From contig JBEHWX010000065.1 of assembly GCA_048498995.1 (NCBI GenBank), forward strand, positions 1-32,924: a stretch of 32,924 bases of DNA, in the 5' to 3' direction. Numbering within the stretch: the first letter of the stretch is position 1; each line of letters begins with the position of its first letter. This DNA comes from JBEHWX01 sp048498995 (GTDB lineage: Bacteria; Bacteroidota; Ignavibacteria; OLB7). The notes beneath the pieces were generated by a model. The model was not told where the DNA came from and made no database searches. It worked only from the letters and a program-made list of their open reading frames with translations. Below, piece after piece: positions 1-8,700 of the stretch. The position numbers and the translations under genes were made by a program.

Positions 1-245
1 GAGGCCCATCATCGCGTCTCGGTAGCCGCACGTCTTCAGCGTGCGCCATGAGGCCCATCATCGCGCCTCGGTAGCCGCACGTCTTCAGCGTGCGCCATGA
101 GGCCCATCATCGCGCCTCGGTAGCCGCACGTCCTCAGCGTGCGCCATGAGGCCCATCATCGCGTCTCGGTAGCCGCACGTCTTCAGCGTGCGCCATGAGG
201 CCCATCATCGCGCCTCGGTAGCCGCACGTCTTCAGCGTGCGCCAT
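1..245. repeat. Minisatellite: five tandem 49-bp units
   Basis: Five head-to-tail copies of a 49-bp unit (1-49, 50-98, 99-147, 148-196, 197-245). They differ only at unit position 17 (T or C) and unit position 35 (C in copy 3, T elsewhere). Each unit can form two small hairpins: GAGGC (1-5) with GCCTC (16-20), and CGCACG (27-32) with CGTGCG (40-45) around a 7-nt loop. The T/C change at position 17 swaps a G-C pair for a G-U pair, and position 35 lies in a loop, so both variants keep the folds. The period is not a multiple of three and no convincing ORF runs through, so it is probably non-coding. The array reaches the window edge and may continue upstream. Positions 246-420 hold nothing I recognise. 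Confidence 0.95.
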
Positions 246-420
246 GGTTTCGATGCGCGCGGGGCGGCCACCGGGTCCGCCCGCACGGAGCATTCGTGGC
301 TCATATCAGGCGTTGAGAACATGCGCGCACCGACTGCGCGATGCCCCGCCCCGGCAACTCGTGCCGGACCACCGGGCATGTGGTGCCGGCGTGTCGTAGT
401 GATTTGCTACAGTGCCTCGA

Positions 421-451
421 TTGCGACCGGATCGGGGGTCGCCTATTATTG
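421..451 (+). promoter_or_regulatory. Bacteroidota-type promoter of the LytR_C-rsfS unit
   Basis: TTG at 421-423, a 20-bp spacer, then TATTATTG at 444-451. This is one mismatch from the Bacteroidota primary-sigma pattern TTG-N19-21-TAnnTTTG. Transcription would start near 458, about 35 bp before the ATG at 493. The AT-rich element stands out in a GC-rich surrounding. Confidence 0.6.
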
Positions 452-485
452 GAGATTCCCGGGCGCCGTTCGCCCGCGTACTCCC

Positions 486-490
486 AGGAA
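486..490 (+). promoter_or_regulatory. Ribosome binding site that sets the LytR_C gene start
   Basis: AGGAA at 486-490, two bases before the ATG at 493. An in-frame upstream ATG at 412 lies before the predicted promoter and transcription start, so 493 is the better start. Confidence 0.6.
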
Positions 491-492
491 GC

Positions 493-996
493 ATGATCCG
501 CCGGAAGATCGATCGGATACGGAAGCAACGGGCCGATGCCGCCCGCTCGCGGCGCTCGCCGGCCCGGATGCTCTATCTGGTGGCCATCCCGCTGCTGGCG
601 CTCGGCGTGGCGGTGCTGGCCTACGGGCTGGTGCAGCGGAGCCTCCTCCGCCCCAGGGTCGACGCCACCGTCGAACGGACCGACATGTTCGTCAAGGCCG
701 GCGAGCATATCCAGGTGAACGTGGTCAATGCCTGCGGCGCCAACGGCATGGCGATGAAGTTCACCGAGTTCCTCCGCGCCCGGAAGTTCGACGTCCCGGA
801 GTACGGCACCTCGAAGCTGCGCGAGCCGGTCTCGAAGGTGATCGACCGGATCGGCGACCGGCGCTCGGCCGAGAAAGTGGCCTATGCTTTGGGCATCGAG
901 CCCGAGAACATCGAACAGGAGATCGACAGCACGCTCTATCTCCGCGCAACAGTCGTCATCGGAGAGGATTACAAGACCCTCCGTCCGATGAAATAG
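493..996 (+). CDS. Membrane-anchored LytR C-terminal domain protein
   Basis: The 167-residue product has a very basic N-terminus (residues 1-25, many Arg and Lys), a single membrane helix at about 26-46, and a LytR_C-like domain at about 72-160. The domain is recognised by the VNVVNACGANGMA start (compare the VLNGTGVSGLA-type motif of the family) and a C-terminal strand plus IGEDYKTL. Positive residues before the helix predict a cytoplasmic N-terminus and an extracytoplasmic domain. LytR_C domains are linked to the cell envelope, but no enzymatic residues are known for the isolated domain and I cannot name a substrate. It lacks the LytR-CpsA-Psr catalytic domain, so it is not a wall-polymer ligase. 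The next gene, rsfS, starts 21 bp downstream and is probably co-transcribed. Confidence 0.82.
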   Translation: MIRRKIDRIRKQRADAARSRRSPARMLYLVAIPLLALGVAVLAYGLVQRSLLRPRVDATVERTDMFVKAGEHIQVNVVNACGANGMAMKFTEFLRARKFDVPEYGTSKLREPVSKVIDRIGDRRSAEKVAYALGIEPENIEQEIDSTLYLRATVVIGEDYKTLRPMK

Positions 997-1017
997 CCAA
1001 TACCTGGTGATCCAACC

Positions 1018-1437
1018 GTGAGCAAGAACGAACCCCGCAAACGCAGCCGCGATACCGAGCTGGCCCATCAGCTTGCCCGCCGCTGCTCAGAGCTGATGAT
1101 CGACAAGAAGGCGAAGGATATCGATATCCTCGACCTGAACGGACTCACCGACATCGCCGACTACTTCGTGGTCTGCTCGGCCGATAGCGACACGCACCTG
1201 CGCGCGATCGCCGACGGCGTGCTCGACGGCCTCGCCGAGGATGGGATCAAACCCTACCGGACCGAGGGATGGCAGGCGGCGCAGTGGATCATCCTCGACT
1301 TCGTCGAGGTGGTGGCGCACATCTTCTACAAGGAGACGCGCGAGTTCTACAAGATCGAGCGCCTCTGGGCCGATGCCCCGATCGAGCGCGTGGTCGATCC
1401 GCTGGCCAATCCCCTTGCCGGTGCCGGGTCGCACTGA
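1018..1437 (+). CDS. rsfS: Ribosomal silencing factor RsfS (Iojap/DUF143)
   Basis: A 139-residue cytosolic protein. RsfS binds ribosomal protein uL14 on the large subunit and blocks joining with the small subunit when nutrients are limiting. The family pattern is clear: an N-terminal helix with DKKAKDIDILDL, then LTDIADYFVVCSADSDTHLRAIADGV, the GWQAAQWIILDF segment, and HIFYKETREFYKIERLW. The start is a GTG at 1018 with only weak upstream ribosome-binding sequence. It follows the LytR_C gene by 21 bp. The length is normal for the family, allowing for a short basic extension at the front. Confidence 0.95.
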   Translation: MSKNEPRKRSRDTELAHQLARRCSELMIDKKAKDIDILDLNGLTDIADYFVVCSADSDTHLRAIADGVLDGLAEDGIKPYRTEGWQAAQWIILDFVEVVAHIFYKETREFYKIERLWADAPIERVVDPLANPLAGAGSH

Positions 1438-1537
1438 CCGACCCGATCCCCCCACGAGCCGGAGCCGCGCATACGAGCTCGGGCCGCGCATCGCGATCAT
1501 GCGAGCCTCGCAACCATGCCCGGCATGTCCGTGCCTC

Positions 1538-1564
1538 GCGCGCGGCGCATAACGCACCGCGCGC
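1538..1564 (+). terminator. Possible hairpin terminator after rsfS
   Basis: An 8-bp perfect stem (GCGCGCGG at 1538-1545 with CCGCGCGC at 1557-1564) around an 11-nt loop. The pyrimidine-rich T-rich tract lies about 25 bp later (1588-1608), not directly after the stem, so this is a weak terminator call. The rest of the 216-bp gap before argS shows no clear promoter. Confidence 0.3.
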
Positions 1565-1653
1565 CGGCGCGTGGCTTCAAGACGCAGTTTCCTTCTTCCT
1601 TTTCCTTAACCGTACCTGCTTCCGGTATCAACGAAGCGGGGTGAGATGACGAC

Positions 1654-3288
1654 GTGAAAGAGTATCTGCTCCCGATCATCCGGGCCGCCGTGCAGTCGCT
1701 CGGCGCCCCCGAGGAGACCGAGATCACGCTGGAGCTTCCGCGGCAGGCGGAGCACGGCGATCTGGCCACCAACGTCGCGATGGGCCTGGCCCGTCCGCTG
1801 AAGAAGGCTCCACGACAGATCGCCGAGGAGATCGTCGGACGTCTCGAGCTGGACTCCACGTTCGTCTCCGGCGTGGAGATCGCCGGACCCGGCTTCATCA
1901 ACTTCCGCTTCACCCCGGCCTTCTATCAGGCGCAGCTCGACCGGGTCTCGAAGCTCGGCGAGCGCTACGGCCGCAGCGACATGGGGCATGGGATCAAGAC
2001 GAACATCGAGTATGTCAGCGCCAACCCGACCGGCCTGCTCCACCCCGGCCATGGCCGCGGCGCCGCCATCGGCGATACCGTGGCCAACATCCTCGACTGG
2101 GCCGGCTACGAGGTGACCCGCGAGTACTACTTCAACAACGCGGGGAACCAGATGCGGAACCTCGCCCGCTCCATTCACTCCCGCTACCTGGAGCGCCTGA
2201 AGCGCGAGACCACCTTCCCGGAGGATGGCTACCACGGCGAGTACATCTACGACATCGCCGATGAGGCCAAGGCCAAGTACGGCGAGTCGCTGGTGGAGCC
2301 GACCGCGGAGAACCTCGAGATCATGCGCCAGCTCGGCGAGGAGTGGAGCTTCGCGCGGATCAAGCAGACGCTCGAGGCGCTCGGCATCCGGCACGATGTC
2401 TACTTCAACGAGGACTCCCTCTACAAGGAAGGGAAGATCACCGAGGTGATCGAGGAGCTCAAGAGCCTCGGACGGACCTACGAGAAGGATGGCGCGCTCT
2501 GGATCAGGGCCGATGATTCCGGCGAGAAGGATCGCGTGATCGTCAAGTCCACCGGGGAGCCGACCTATCGTCTGCCGGACACGGCGTATCACCGGGAGAA
2601 GTTCCGTCGCGGCTTCGAGCTGATCATCGACGTGCTCGGCGCCGACCACAAGGAGGAGGCCGAGGACGTGCGTCGCGCGCTGGAGATTCTCGGCTTCGAC
2701 AGCTCGAAGATCCGCGTGATCATGAACCAGATGGTGACCTTCGTGCAGGGGGGGCAGCCGGTGAAGCTCTCGAAGCGCTCCGGCAAGGCGCTCACGCTCG
2801 ACGAGCTGCTGGAGGATTTCGGCGCGGACGTGGTGCGCTACTTCTTCATCATGCGGAGCGCCAACTCGCAGTTCGAGTTCGACATGGACCTGGCGCGGGA
2901 GCAGTCGGAGAAGAACCCGGTGTTCTACCTCCAGTACGCTCATGCCCGGATCGCCGGCGTGCTCCGCCACGCCGAGGCCGAGGGGGTGACGCTCGATCCG
3001 GAGGCGTCGCTCGAGCCGCTGGTGCGGGACGAGGAGCTCGACCTGATCAAGGAGATCCTCTCCTTCCCGGAATCGGTGCGCCGCGCCGCGCGCGATCTGG
3101 ATCCGCAGACGATCACGGAGTATCTGCGTGGGTTGGCCGCGGCGTTCCACAAGTTCTACCACGAGTGCCGGATCCTGATCGACGACGCGCCGCTGCGCGC
3201 GGCGCGGATGCGACTGCTGGCGGCCGCCAAGGTCACGCTCGGCAACGGTCTGCGCGTGCTCGGCGTCACGGCGCCGGAGCGGATGTAA
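1654..3288 (+). CDS. argS: Arginyl-tRNA synthetase (class I)
   Basis: ATP-dependent charging of tRNA-Arg with arginine in the cytosol. The 544 residues match the family length. Domains in order: an N-terminal Add-1 domain (about 1-85), the class I catalytic core with the HIGH-type motif HPGHGRG at 130-136 following SANPTG, the KMSKS-type motif KLSKR at 371-375, and a DALR anticodon-binding domain from about residue 425 (YAHARI) to the end. The start is a GTG at 1654 behind a GGGGTGAG stretch. An ATG eight bases upstream (1646) is out of frame and stops after three codons. A tRNA-Arg gene lies 111 bp downstream. Confidence 0.97.
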   Translation: MKEYLLPIIRAAVQSLGAPEETEITLELPRQAEHGDLATNVAMGLARPLKKAPRQIAEEIVGRLELDSTFVSGVEIAGPGFINFRFTPAFYQAQLDRVSKLGERYGRSDMGHGIKTNIEYVSANPTGLLHPGHGRGAAIGDTVANILDWAGYEVTREYYFNNAGNQMRNLARSIHSRYLERLKRETTFPEDGYHGEYIYDIADEAKAKYGESLVEPTAENLEIMRQLGEEWSFARIKQTLEALGIRHDVYFNEDSLYKEGKITEVIEELKSLGRTYEKDGALWIRADDSGEKDRVIVKSTGEPTYRLPDTAYHREKFRRGFELIIDVLGADHKEEAEDVRRALEILGFDSSKIRVIMNQMVTFVQGGQPVKLSKRSGKALTLDELLEDFGADVVRYFFIMRSANSQFEFDMDLAREQSEKNPVFYLQYAHARIAGVLRHAEAEGVTLDPEASLEPLVRDEELDLIKEILSFPESVRRAARDLDPQTITEYLRGLAAAFHKFYHECRILIDDAPLRAARMRLLAAAKVTLGNGLRVLGVTAPERM

Positions 3289-3303
3289 GGAAATCAGGAT
3301 GCT

Positions 3304-3339
3304 TCCGGGGGGATGTAACGGCTCGTGCCGCCCCCTGGA
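3304..3339 (+). terminator. Possible nested hairpin after argS
   Basis: An outer 9-bp stem (3304-3312 with 3331-3339, one G-U pair) encloses a 4-bp inner stem CGGC/GCCG (3319-3322 with 3327-3330). It starts 15 bp after the argS stop. No T-tract follows, so termination is uncertain. Confidence 0.35.
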
Positions 3340-3356
3340 GCGCCGCCGTCGGAGGG

Positions 3357-3387
3357 TTGTCGGAGCCCCGGCGCGGATGTATGTTTG
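3357..3387 (+). promoter_or_regulatory. Bacteroidota-type promoter of the tRNA-Arg gene
   Basis: TTG at 3357-3359, a 20-bp spacer, then TATGTTTG at 3380-3387, an exact match to TAnnTTTG. Transcription would begin around 3393-3395, a few bases before the mature tRNA 5' end at 3400. The spacing is identical to that of the promoter at 421-451. Confidence 0.72.
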
Positions 3388-3399
3388 TGATCCTCCGAT

Positions 3400-3473
3400 G
3401 CGCCCGTAGCTCAGTCGGATAGAGCAACAGCCTTCTAAGCTGTGGGTCACTGGTTCGAGTCCAGTCGGGCGTG
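3400..3473 (+). tRNA. tRNA-Arg (anticodon TCT)
   Basis: A 74-nt cloverleaf. The 7-bp acceptor stem pairs GCGCCCG (3400-3406) with CGGGCGT (3466-3472), closing with a G-U pair, and the discriminator base is G at 3473. The anticodon stem ACAGC/GCTGT (3427-3431 with 3439-3443) encloses the loop CTTCTAA, with anticodon TCT at 3434-3436. The T-loop TTCGAGT is standard. The 3' CCA is not encoded. It reads AGA (and AGG by wobble), minor arginine codons in a GC-rich genome. Confidence 0.95.
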
Positions 3474-3487
3474 CAGCGACTCTGTAC

Positions 3488-3528
3488 ACGGGCCGATCGA
3501 CGCAATGTCGATCGGCCCGTTGTCGTTT
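3488..3528 (+). terminator. Intrinsic terminator of the tRNA
   Basis: A perfect 14-bp stem (3488-3501 with 3507-3520) around a 5-nt loop, followed by TGTCGTTT. It lies 14 bp after the tRNA. The region from here to 3726 shows no gene or clear promoter. Confidence 0.85.
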
Positions 3529-3726
3529 GCGCGGAATGCGGCGGCGGAGGTGACCGGCGCACACGACAGCCGCCAGGCCGAGCGCGTCATCGCGACGAGA
3601 TGTGTACTTTCGGCCGACCCGGCACGGATGGGCCGATGGCATGCGAGTTGGGCGACTCCGATCGCAATGCCCCGTCATGGACGCGCCCGACCAGACCTGG
3701 GGACCCGTGCATCCAGCTATCCGGAT

Positions 3727-3731
3727 GGAGG
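3727..3731 (+). promoter_or_regulatory. Ribosome binding site that sets the phosphoesterase start
   Basis: GGAGG at 3727-3731, four bases before the ATG at 3736. The reading frame is open back to 3442, inside the tRNA, so this site and the signal peptide that follows fix the start. Confidence 0.75.
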
Positions 3732-3735
3732 CTCC

Positions 3736-4617
3736 ATGAGAACGTCGAGGTTCGATATCACGCGCCGGTTCATGGCGCTCATTCTGGCCGCGGCCATCCT
3801 TGCCGGCTGCGGATCGACCACGCCGCGCGCCACGCAAACCGGCGAGCAATGGACCGGCGGACGCCGGTTCGAACACGTCCTGATCGTCGTGCTCGAGAAT
3901 CAGGATTACGACGATGTGCTGGCCGATCCCTACATGAAATCGCTCGCCGCCCGCGGTGCGCTCTTCGCCAGCTTCAACGGCCTGTTCCACCCCTCCTACT
4001 CGAACTACCTGGCGATGATCGCCGGCGACGGCTTCGATACCCACATGGATATCCAGAAGGATATCAACGCGCGGACGATCGCCGATCTGCTGGAACCGGC
4101 CGGGCTCACCTGGAAGCAGTACGCCGAGGGCTACCCCGGGAACTGCTTCACCGGCAGCAGCGAGGGACGCTACCGCCGGAAGCACGTCCCCTTCCTGTCG
4201 TTCACGACCATCCAGAACAACCCCGCGCGCTGCGCCAACGTGGTGGCGGCCGATCAGTTCAACCCGCGGGCCCTCCCGAACTACGCCTTCTACTCCCCCG
4301 ACATGGATGACGACGGCCACGATACCGGGCTGGACAGCGCCGTCTCCTGGCTCAGGAAGTTCCTCGATCCGATCCTCGCCGATCCGGCCGCGATGAAGAA
4401 CACGCTGATCGAGATCACCTTCGACGAGTCGAAATCGTACAGCCACAATCACATCTACACGCTCTTCCTCGGCGACATGGTGAAGCCGGGCTACGTGGAG
4501 ACCCGAGCGTACGATCACTACAACGTGCTCAGGACGATTGAGGAGAACTTCGGCATCGGCACGCTCGGCAAGGCCGACGCGGAGTCATCGCCGATCACCT
4601 ACATCTGGTCTCGGTAA
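3736..4617 (+). CDS. Lipoprotein phosphoesterase (acid phosphatase/phospholipase C-like family)
   Basis: A 293-residue protein with a lipoprotein signal: basic n-region, hydrophobic stretch, and lipobox LAGC ending at Cys25, so it should be lipid-anchored outside the inner membrane. The mature part matches the phosphoesterase family that includes bacterial acid phosphatases and phospholipase C-like enzymes. Signature pieces are VLENQDY (Glu54, Asn55), HPSYSNYLAMIAG from His85, the acidic DMDDDGHDTGLD run around 189-200, ITFDES (Asp230, Glu231), HNHIYTLFLGDMVKPG and YDHYNVLRTIEENFGIG near the end. Family members hydrolyse phosphate monoesters or phosphodiesters with metal ions. The substrate here is unknown. 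It stands alone, 118 bp or more from its neighbours' control signals, and no clear promoter was found. Confidence 0.88.
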   Translation: MRTSRFDITRRFMALILAAAILAGCGSTTPRATQTGEQWTGGRRFEHVLIVVLENQDYDDVLADPYMKSLAARGALFASFNGLFHPSYSNYLAMIAGDGFDTHMDIQKDINARTIADLLEPAGLTWKQYAEGYPGNCFTGSSEGRYRRKHVPFLSFTTIQNNPARCANVVAADQFNPRALPNYAFYSPDMDDDGHDTGLDSAVSWLRKFLDPILADPAAMKNTLIEITFDESKSYSHNHIYTLFLGDMVKPGYVETRAYDHYNVLRTIEENFGIGTLGKADAESSPITYIWSR

Positions 4618-4796
4618 CATAGGCTCTGGGCAGATCGACGGGAGATCGGGAGATCAGCCCTCTCTCTCCACCGAGGCCCGAAGCTCGCGACACGGCCGCA
4701 TCGCCCCCATCGCTTCGGGATGATCGCGTTCGCCCGACGACGCTCTTCCCATGGCATGCCGTATGCGCGCCCGTACGCCGCATTCCAGGAGAGATT

Positions 4797-5654
4797 ATGA
4801 GCACGAACACGACCGCGACGTCCACGAACGCGACGTCGACGAACGATTACGACGTCGCCTCGATCATGGGAAGCATCTACGGCCCAGGGATAATCGGCCT
4901 GAAGGGGGCCTTCTCCCGCGCATGGGTGGAACAGCTCGGCGAGGATATCGACCGGCTCTTCAAGGAAGCGCTGGCGCGTCCCGGCGGCGTGGTCGGGCGG
5001 GGGCCGAACCGCTACTATGTGGAGATCCATCCGGAGGGGATCAGCGGCTTCGTCGAACTGGTGACGCATCCCTGGGTGGTGGCGGTCTGCGAGGCGATCC
5101 TCGGCCCCGATTACAGGATCGTCGAGCTCGGCTTCGACATCCCGGGCCCCGGCGCGCGGTACCAGCCATGGCATCGCGACTTTCCGGCGCCGGAGGCCAC
5201 GCTGGCCGGGCGTCGGCTGAACTCGCTGGCCTTCAACATCACGACCGTCGACGTGGTCGAGGAGATGGGGCCGTTCGAGATCGCCCCCGGAACCCAGTGG
5301 GACGCGCCGGAAGGATTCGAGCACGGGATGTTCCCGCCGAAATCCCTCTACCCTCGCTACGAGGAGCGGGCCGAGCTGAAGATGCCCCGCATGGGAGATA
5401 TCTCGGCGCGCTCGGCGCTCACGATCCATCGCGGCACCCCGAACCGCTCCGACCGCTCCCGCCCCGCGCTCGTGCTCGGCGTGGACGCCCCGGACGCGCG
5501 CAACGCGGAGCGCCACGATGTACAGTTCACCCGCGCCTATCACGAGTCGCTCCCGGAATTGGTCCGATCGCATTTCACCGGGCGGGTCGTCGACCACCTG
5601 GAGCCGATCGTGCAGGCGCACACGATCGAGGGGCTGGTGATGGGAGAAGCGTGA
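4797..5654 (+). CDS. Phytanoyl-CoA dioxygenase (PhyH) family non-haem iron oxygenase
   Basis: A 285-residue cytosolic protein of the Fe(II)/2-oxoglutarate-dependent PhyH family, which hydroxylates small organic substrates. The metal triad is visible: His126 and Asp128 in PWHRDFP and His211 in LTIHRGTPN. An arginine in RSRPALVLG (Arg220 or Arg222) is placed to bind 2-oxoglutarate. GPFEIAPGTQ (about 158-167) is the usual strand after the first pair of ligands. The substrate cannot be read from sequence. The first 17 residues are almost only Ser, Thr, Asn and Ala, an unusual low-complexity tail. A strong ribosome binding site (AGGAG at 4787-4791) fixes the ATG at 4797. The 179-bp gap from the phosphoesterase gene has no visible terminator or promoter, so co-transcription is possible. 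Confidence 0.9.
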   Translation: MSTNTTATSTNATSTNDYDVASIMGSIYGPGIIGLKGAFSRAWVEQLGEDIDRLFKEALARPGGVVGRGPNRYYVEIHPEGISGFVELVTHPWVVAVCEAILGPDYRIVELGFDIPGPGARYQPWHRDFPAPEATLAGRRLNSLAFNITTVDVVEEMGPFEIAPGTQWDAPEGFEHGMFPPKSLYPRYEERAELKMPRMGDISARSALTIHRGTPNRSDRSRPALVLGVDAPDARNAERHDVQFTRAYHESLPELVRSHFTGRVVDHLEPIVQAHTIEGLVMGEA

Positions 5655-5682
5655 ACCGGGCACGAGCACATGGCATGAAACG

Positions 5683-5710
5683 GCGAAGGCCGCCCGAGGG
5701 CGGCCTTCGC
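5683..5710. terminator. Bidirectional hairpin between convergent genes
   Basis: A perfect 12-bp stem (5683-5694 with 5699-5710) with a CGAG tetraloop. It sits 28 bp after the dioxygenase stop on the plus strand and 47 bp after the giant gene stop on the minus strand. The T-tracts on both sides are weak, but placement and stem strength fit a shared terminator. Confidence 0.75.
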
Positions 5711-5757
5711 GTTCCGTGGATATCCTGACCGGTCCCCGGCCCTCGACGTGGCCGCGA

Positions 5758-8700
5758 TCAGACGATCTTCACCTCATCGTTCAGGCTGACGAGTCCGGAG
5801 GAGTTGGTAACGACCACCTTGAACCGGTGGTAGATCTCCCTGCCGTCGACGAGCTTCAGCAGATTCGGGTTCTCCGGGTTCTCGGTCGTTGCCGGATGGT
5901 CCGCCGACCAGTCGTAGACGATCGTGGATCCCGGCTGGGGCGGCGCGAACGTCTTCACCAGCGTCCATTGTCCCAGGGGACTCAGCTTGTAGAGACGATA
6001 GGTGGCGTTGTAGGTCTTCGCCTCCCACGAGATCACCACATCGGTCAGCTTCAGCACCTTGTCGTCATCCGGCACCGGGGCCATCACCTCGACGGCATCG
6101 ACCTCCAGCGACGGGGCCACCGGATTGATCGTATCCATCAGGCTTACCATCACCGACTCCGACGGGTGCGATGGCACCAGCTCCTCGAGGCCGTTCTCGT
6201 TCGTGATCCGCCGCGCCACCACCACGCGATAATAGATCGGCTGTCCGAACGGAATCGACTCGCCGGCCTGAAGATCGGTGAACGTGTCGCGCACGTCGAA
6301 CTGCGCGTCGGTCGGCAAGTCCTCATCCAGGACGATCGGCTCCAGACGCTTCATCATCCGGATGCCGCGCGAGGAGGGCTCGTCCACGGCGCGGTAGATC
6401 CAGATCTGGCGGATCCTCTCCCCCGCCGGCGGCGGATTGAACCGGAGGAGCACCTCGGGAGATGTCTCCAGCGCGGCATTCGCCGGCATTGCCCGTACCA
6501 GCGCCACCGACGGCGCCACCGGCGGGAAGGTGTTGACCAGACGGACCGGCCCCTTGACGCCGCTCGCCTCGCCGGCGGCCAGACCGCTGCTCACCTCGCG
6601 CGAGAAGTAGAAATAGATGTTGCGCGAAGCGCCGTCGAGCGTGTAGTCGGTGAACCGGATCTTCCGGTTCGGATCGGATGTCGGCGTCTTCCGGATCATC
6701 GGATACGGATCGAACATCGCCTTCTGCGCCGGGATGCTCTGGTCGAGCAGCTGGCCGTCCGGCCCGCGCAGCACCGGCTTCTTCGAGGAGGTCTGCAGCG
6801 TCGAGCTCTCCCCGATCTGATCGTAGACCACGTACGATTCCGTCAGCGGAAGGAACGCGGCGCGGATGGCGTCCTTGATCTTCTCGACGATCTCCGAGGG
6901 CGACTTGGTTCCATTGAACTCCAGCTCGTACGGGCCGTGATATCCGGCCTCGAGCGCCTTGTCGGGCGATGGGAAACGGAATCCATCGCCATAGTCCTTG
7001 AACAACCCGCCGCCATCCAGGTTGACGTCGATCAGGTCGCGCCAGCGCTCTTCCAGATGCGGATCGTCGGCGCGGAACTCCGGCAGATGGGGAAGGATCT
7101 GGTCGGTGATCGTGCTCATTCGATAGAGCGCGCCGAGTACCGCCATCTCGTCGGCCCTGTAGAAGACCATGCCGTACGGCAGGTGGTCGGGGTCGATCGC
7201 CGTGTCGAACGTGTAGCTGGCCTTGCCGTAGAAGTCCGGCCGCGACGCGTAATCCGGCCCCTCCGGCGCCGCCGGCGGCAGCAGGTCCTGTACCTGGCGG
7301 GCAAGGTGCACCGCCGGTTGCGCGGCATCGGAACGATAGGGCGCGCCGCCGCTATCGAACCGCGTCGAGTCCACAGCCTTTGCCGTCATGTAGGTGATGC
7401 GCGAGAGCTCGGGGGCAACCGGCTCGAAGCTCGCCACCGGATCGATTCCCTCCCCGGTCTCCCACTCGACGTAGATGCGATACGATGGGTGGAAGTTGCC
7501 CCACATCGGCGAAGTACCGCCGCCGGCGAGCAGCCGGTTCTCGGGATCGAACACCATCAGCGTGAGATCCGGCCCGGTCGAGACGATCTTCAATACCTCC
7601 AGGGAGCGACGTTTCGTCGTGTCCAGCGGATCGAGCACGCGGAAGGTTCCCTTGTAGAAGGAGATATCGAGTCCCGCCGGGTTGCTCACGTGATCGTTGT
7701 AGACACCGAGCGAGACACCCGGCATCGTCACCTGATAGACGCCGGCCACCGGCTGCGCCACCACCTGCGACAGGGTGTGGACCAGGCCGCCGATCAGCAC
7801 ATCGTCCTCGCGCCCCTCGGTCACGATCGCCTCGGTGTGCGGCGGGAACTGGACCAGCTTGATCTTGTGGCCGTCGAGCCGATACCAGTCGGGAAGCCCG
7901 AGGTGCAGGTCGTCGACATTCTTGAAGTTCTCCACCACCAGGAACAGCTCATCCTCGCGCGGCGTCACCGGCGTTCCGGATTCCATCTTCCCATCCTCCC
8001 CGGCCACGTTCACCGCCATGATCCGGAACTTCGCGTAGCCGGAGTTGCCGGCATCGCTGACGGCCTCGACGATCTCGAAGCGGTTCGACGGCGTCACCAG
8101 CAGGCTGCCGAGATATCGCGAGACATCGGCCGGGTCGAGCGCCGGCGTGATGGTCTCGGTGGTCTCCATCCCGTGCTCCTGATACGGGCCGGTGGTCACC
8201 CACGCCTGTTCCGGCGAGGTGCCGACGAGCTCCACCGTCGTGATCTTGCCCCGGATGCGTCGCGGCTCGGAGATCCGCGCATACAGATGTACCTCGTCGG
8301 CGAACTGATAGGCCAGATCGTGGAAGTGATTCCAGTCGAAGGTGACGCGTGTCTTCTTGAAGTAGCCGACGTTGTTCTCCGACGGCGCGTTCAGCAGCGG
8401 CACGTCCTCCCGCTGCAGGTACTGCGCCTTGAGGTTCAACGGCGGCTGGAGCGTATTGAGCACCGGGAACTCGTTCTTGAACACCTCCGAGAGCGTCGTG
8501 GTCGACGACGGGCGGGAGAACCAGTTGATGCCGTAGAGGGCGTAGCGATGCCACGGCTTGGCTTCGTCGGAGCGTTTGATCCTGTGCGTGAAGAGCGCCG
8601 GCGCCGGCTGGCCATCCTTCCCGGCAAGGTCCGGGATCGGGACAACCTCCGGCCGGCCGTCGTTGTCGACGTACGGATGGTAGTCCGGCCCGGCCGTTTC

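Noticed and set aside
1..245. CRISPR array
   Set aside because: The units are contiguous 49-bp copies with no variable spacers, and no cas genes are in the window.
3400..3473. tRNA-Arg as an integration site of a mobile element
   Set aside because: No second copy of the tRNA 3' end, integrase, transposase or insertion-sequence ends are visible in the window.
3605..3612. TACTTTCG as a promoter element for the phosphoesterase gene
   Set aside because: One mismatch to TAnnTTTG, but no TTG at the required distance upstream.
1606..4518. 970-codon minus-strand open frame
   Set aside because: It covers argS, the tRNA and the phosphoesterase gene, all clearly real on the plus strand.
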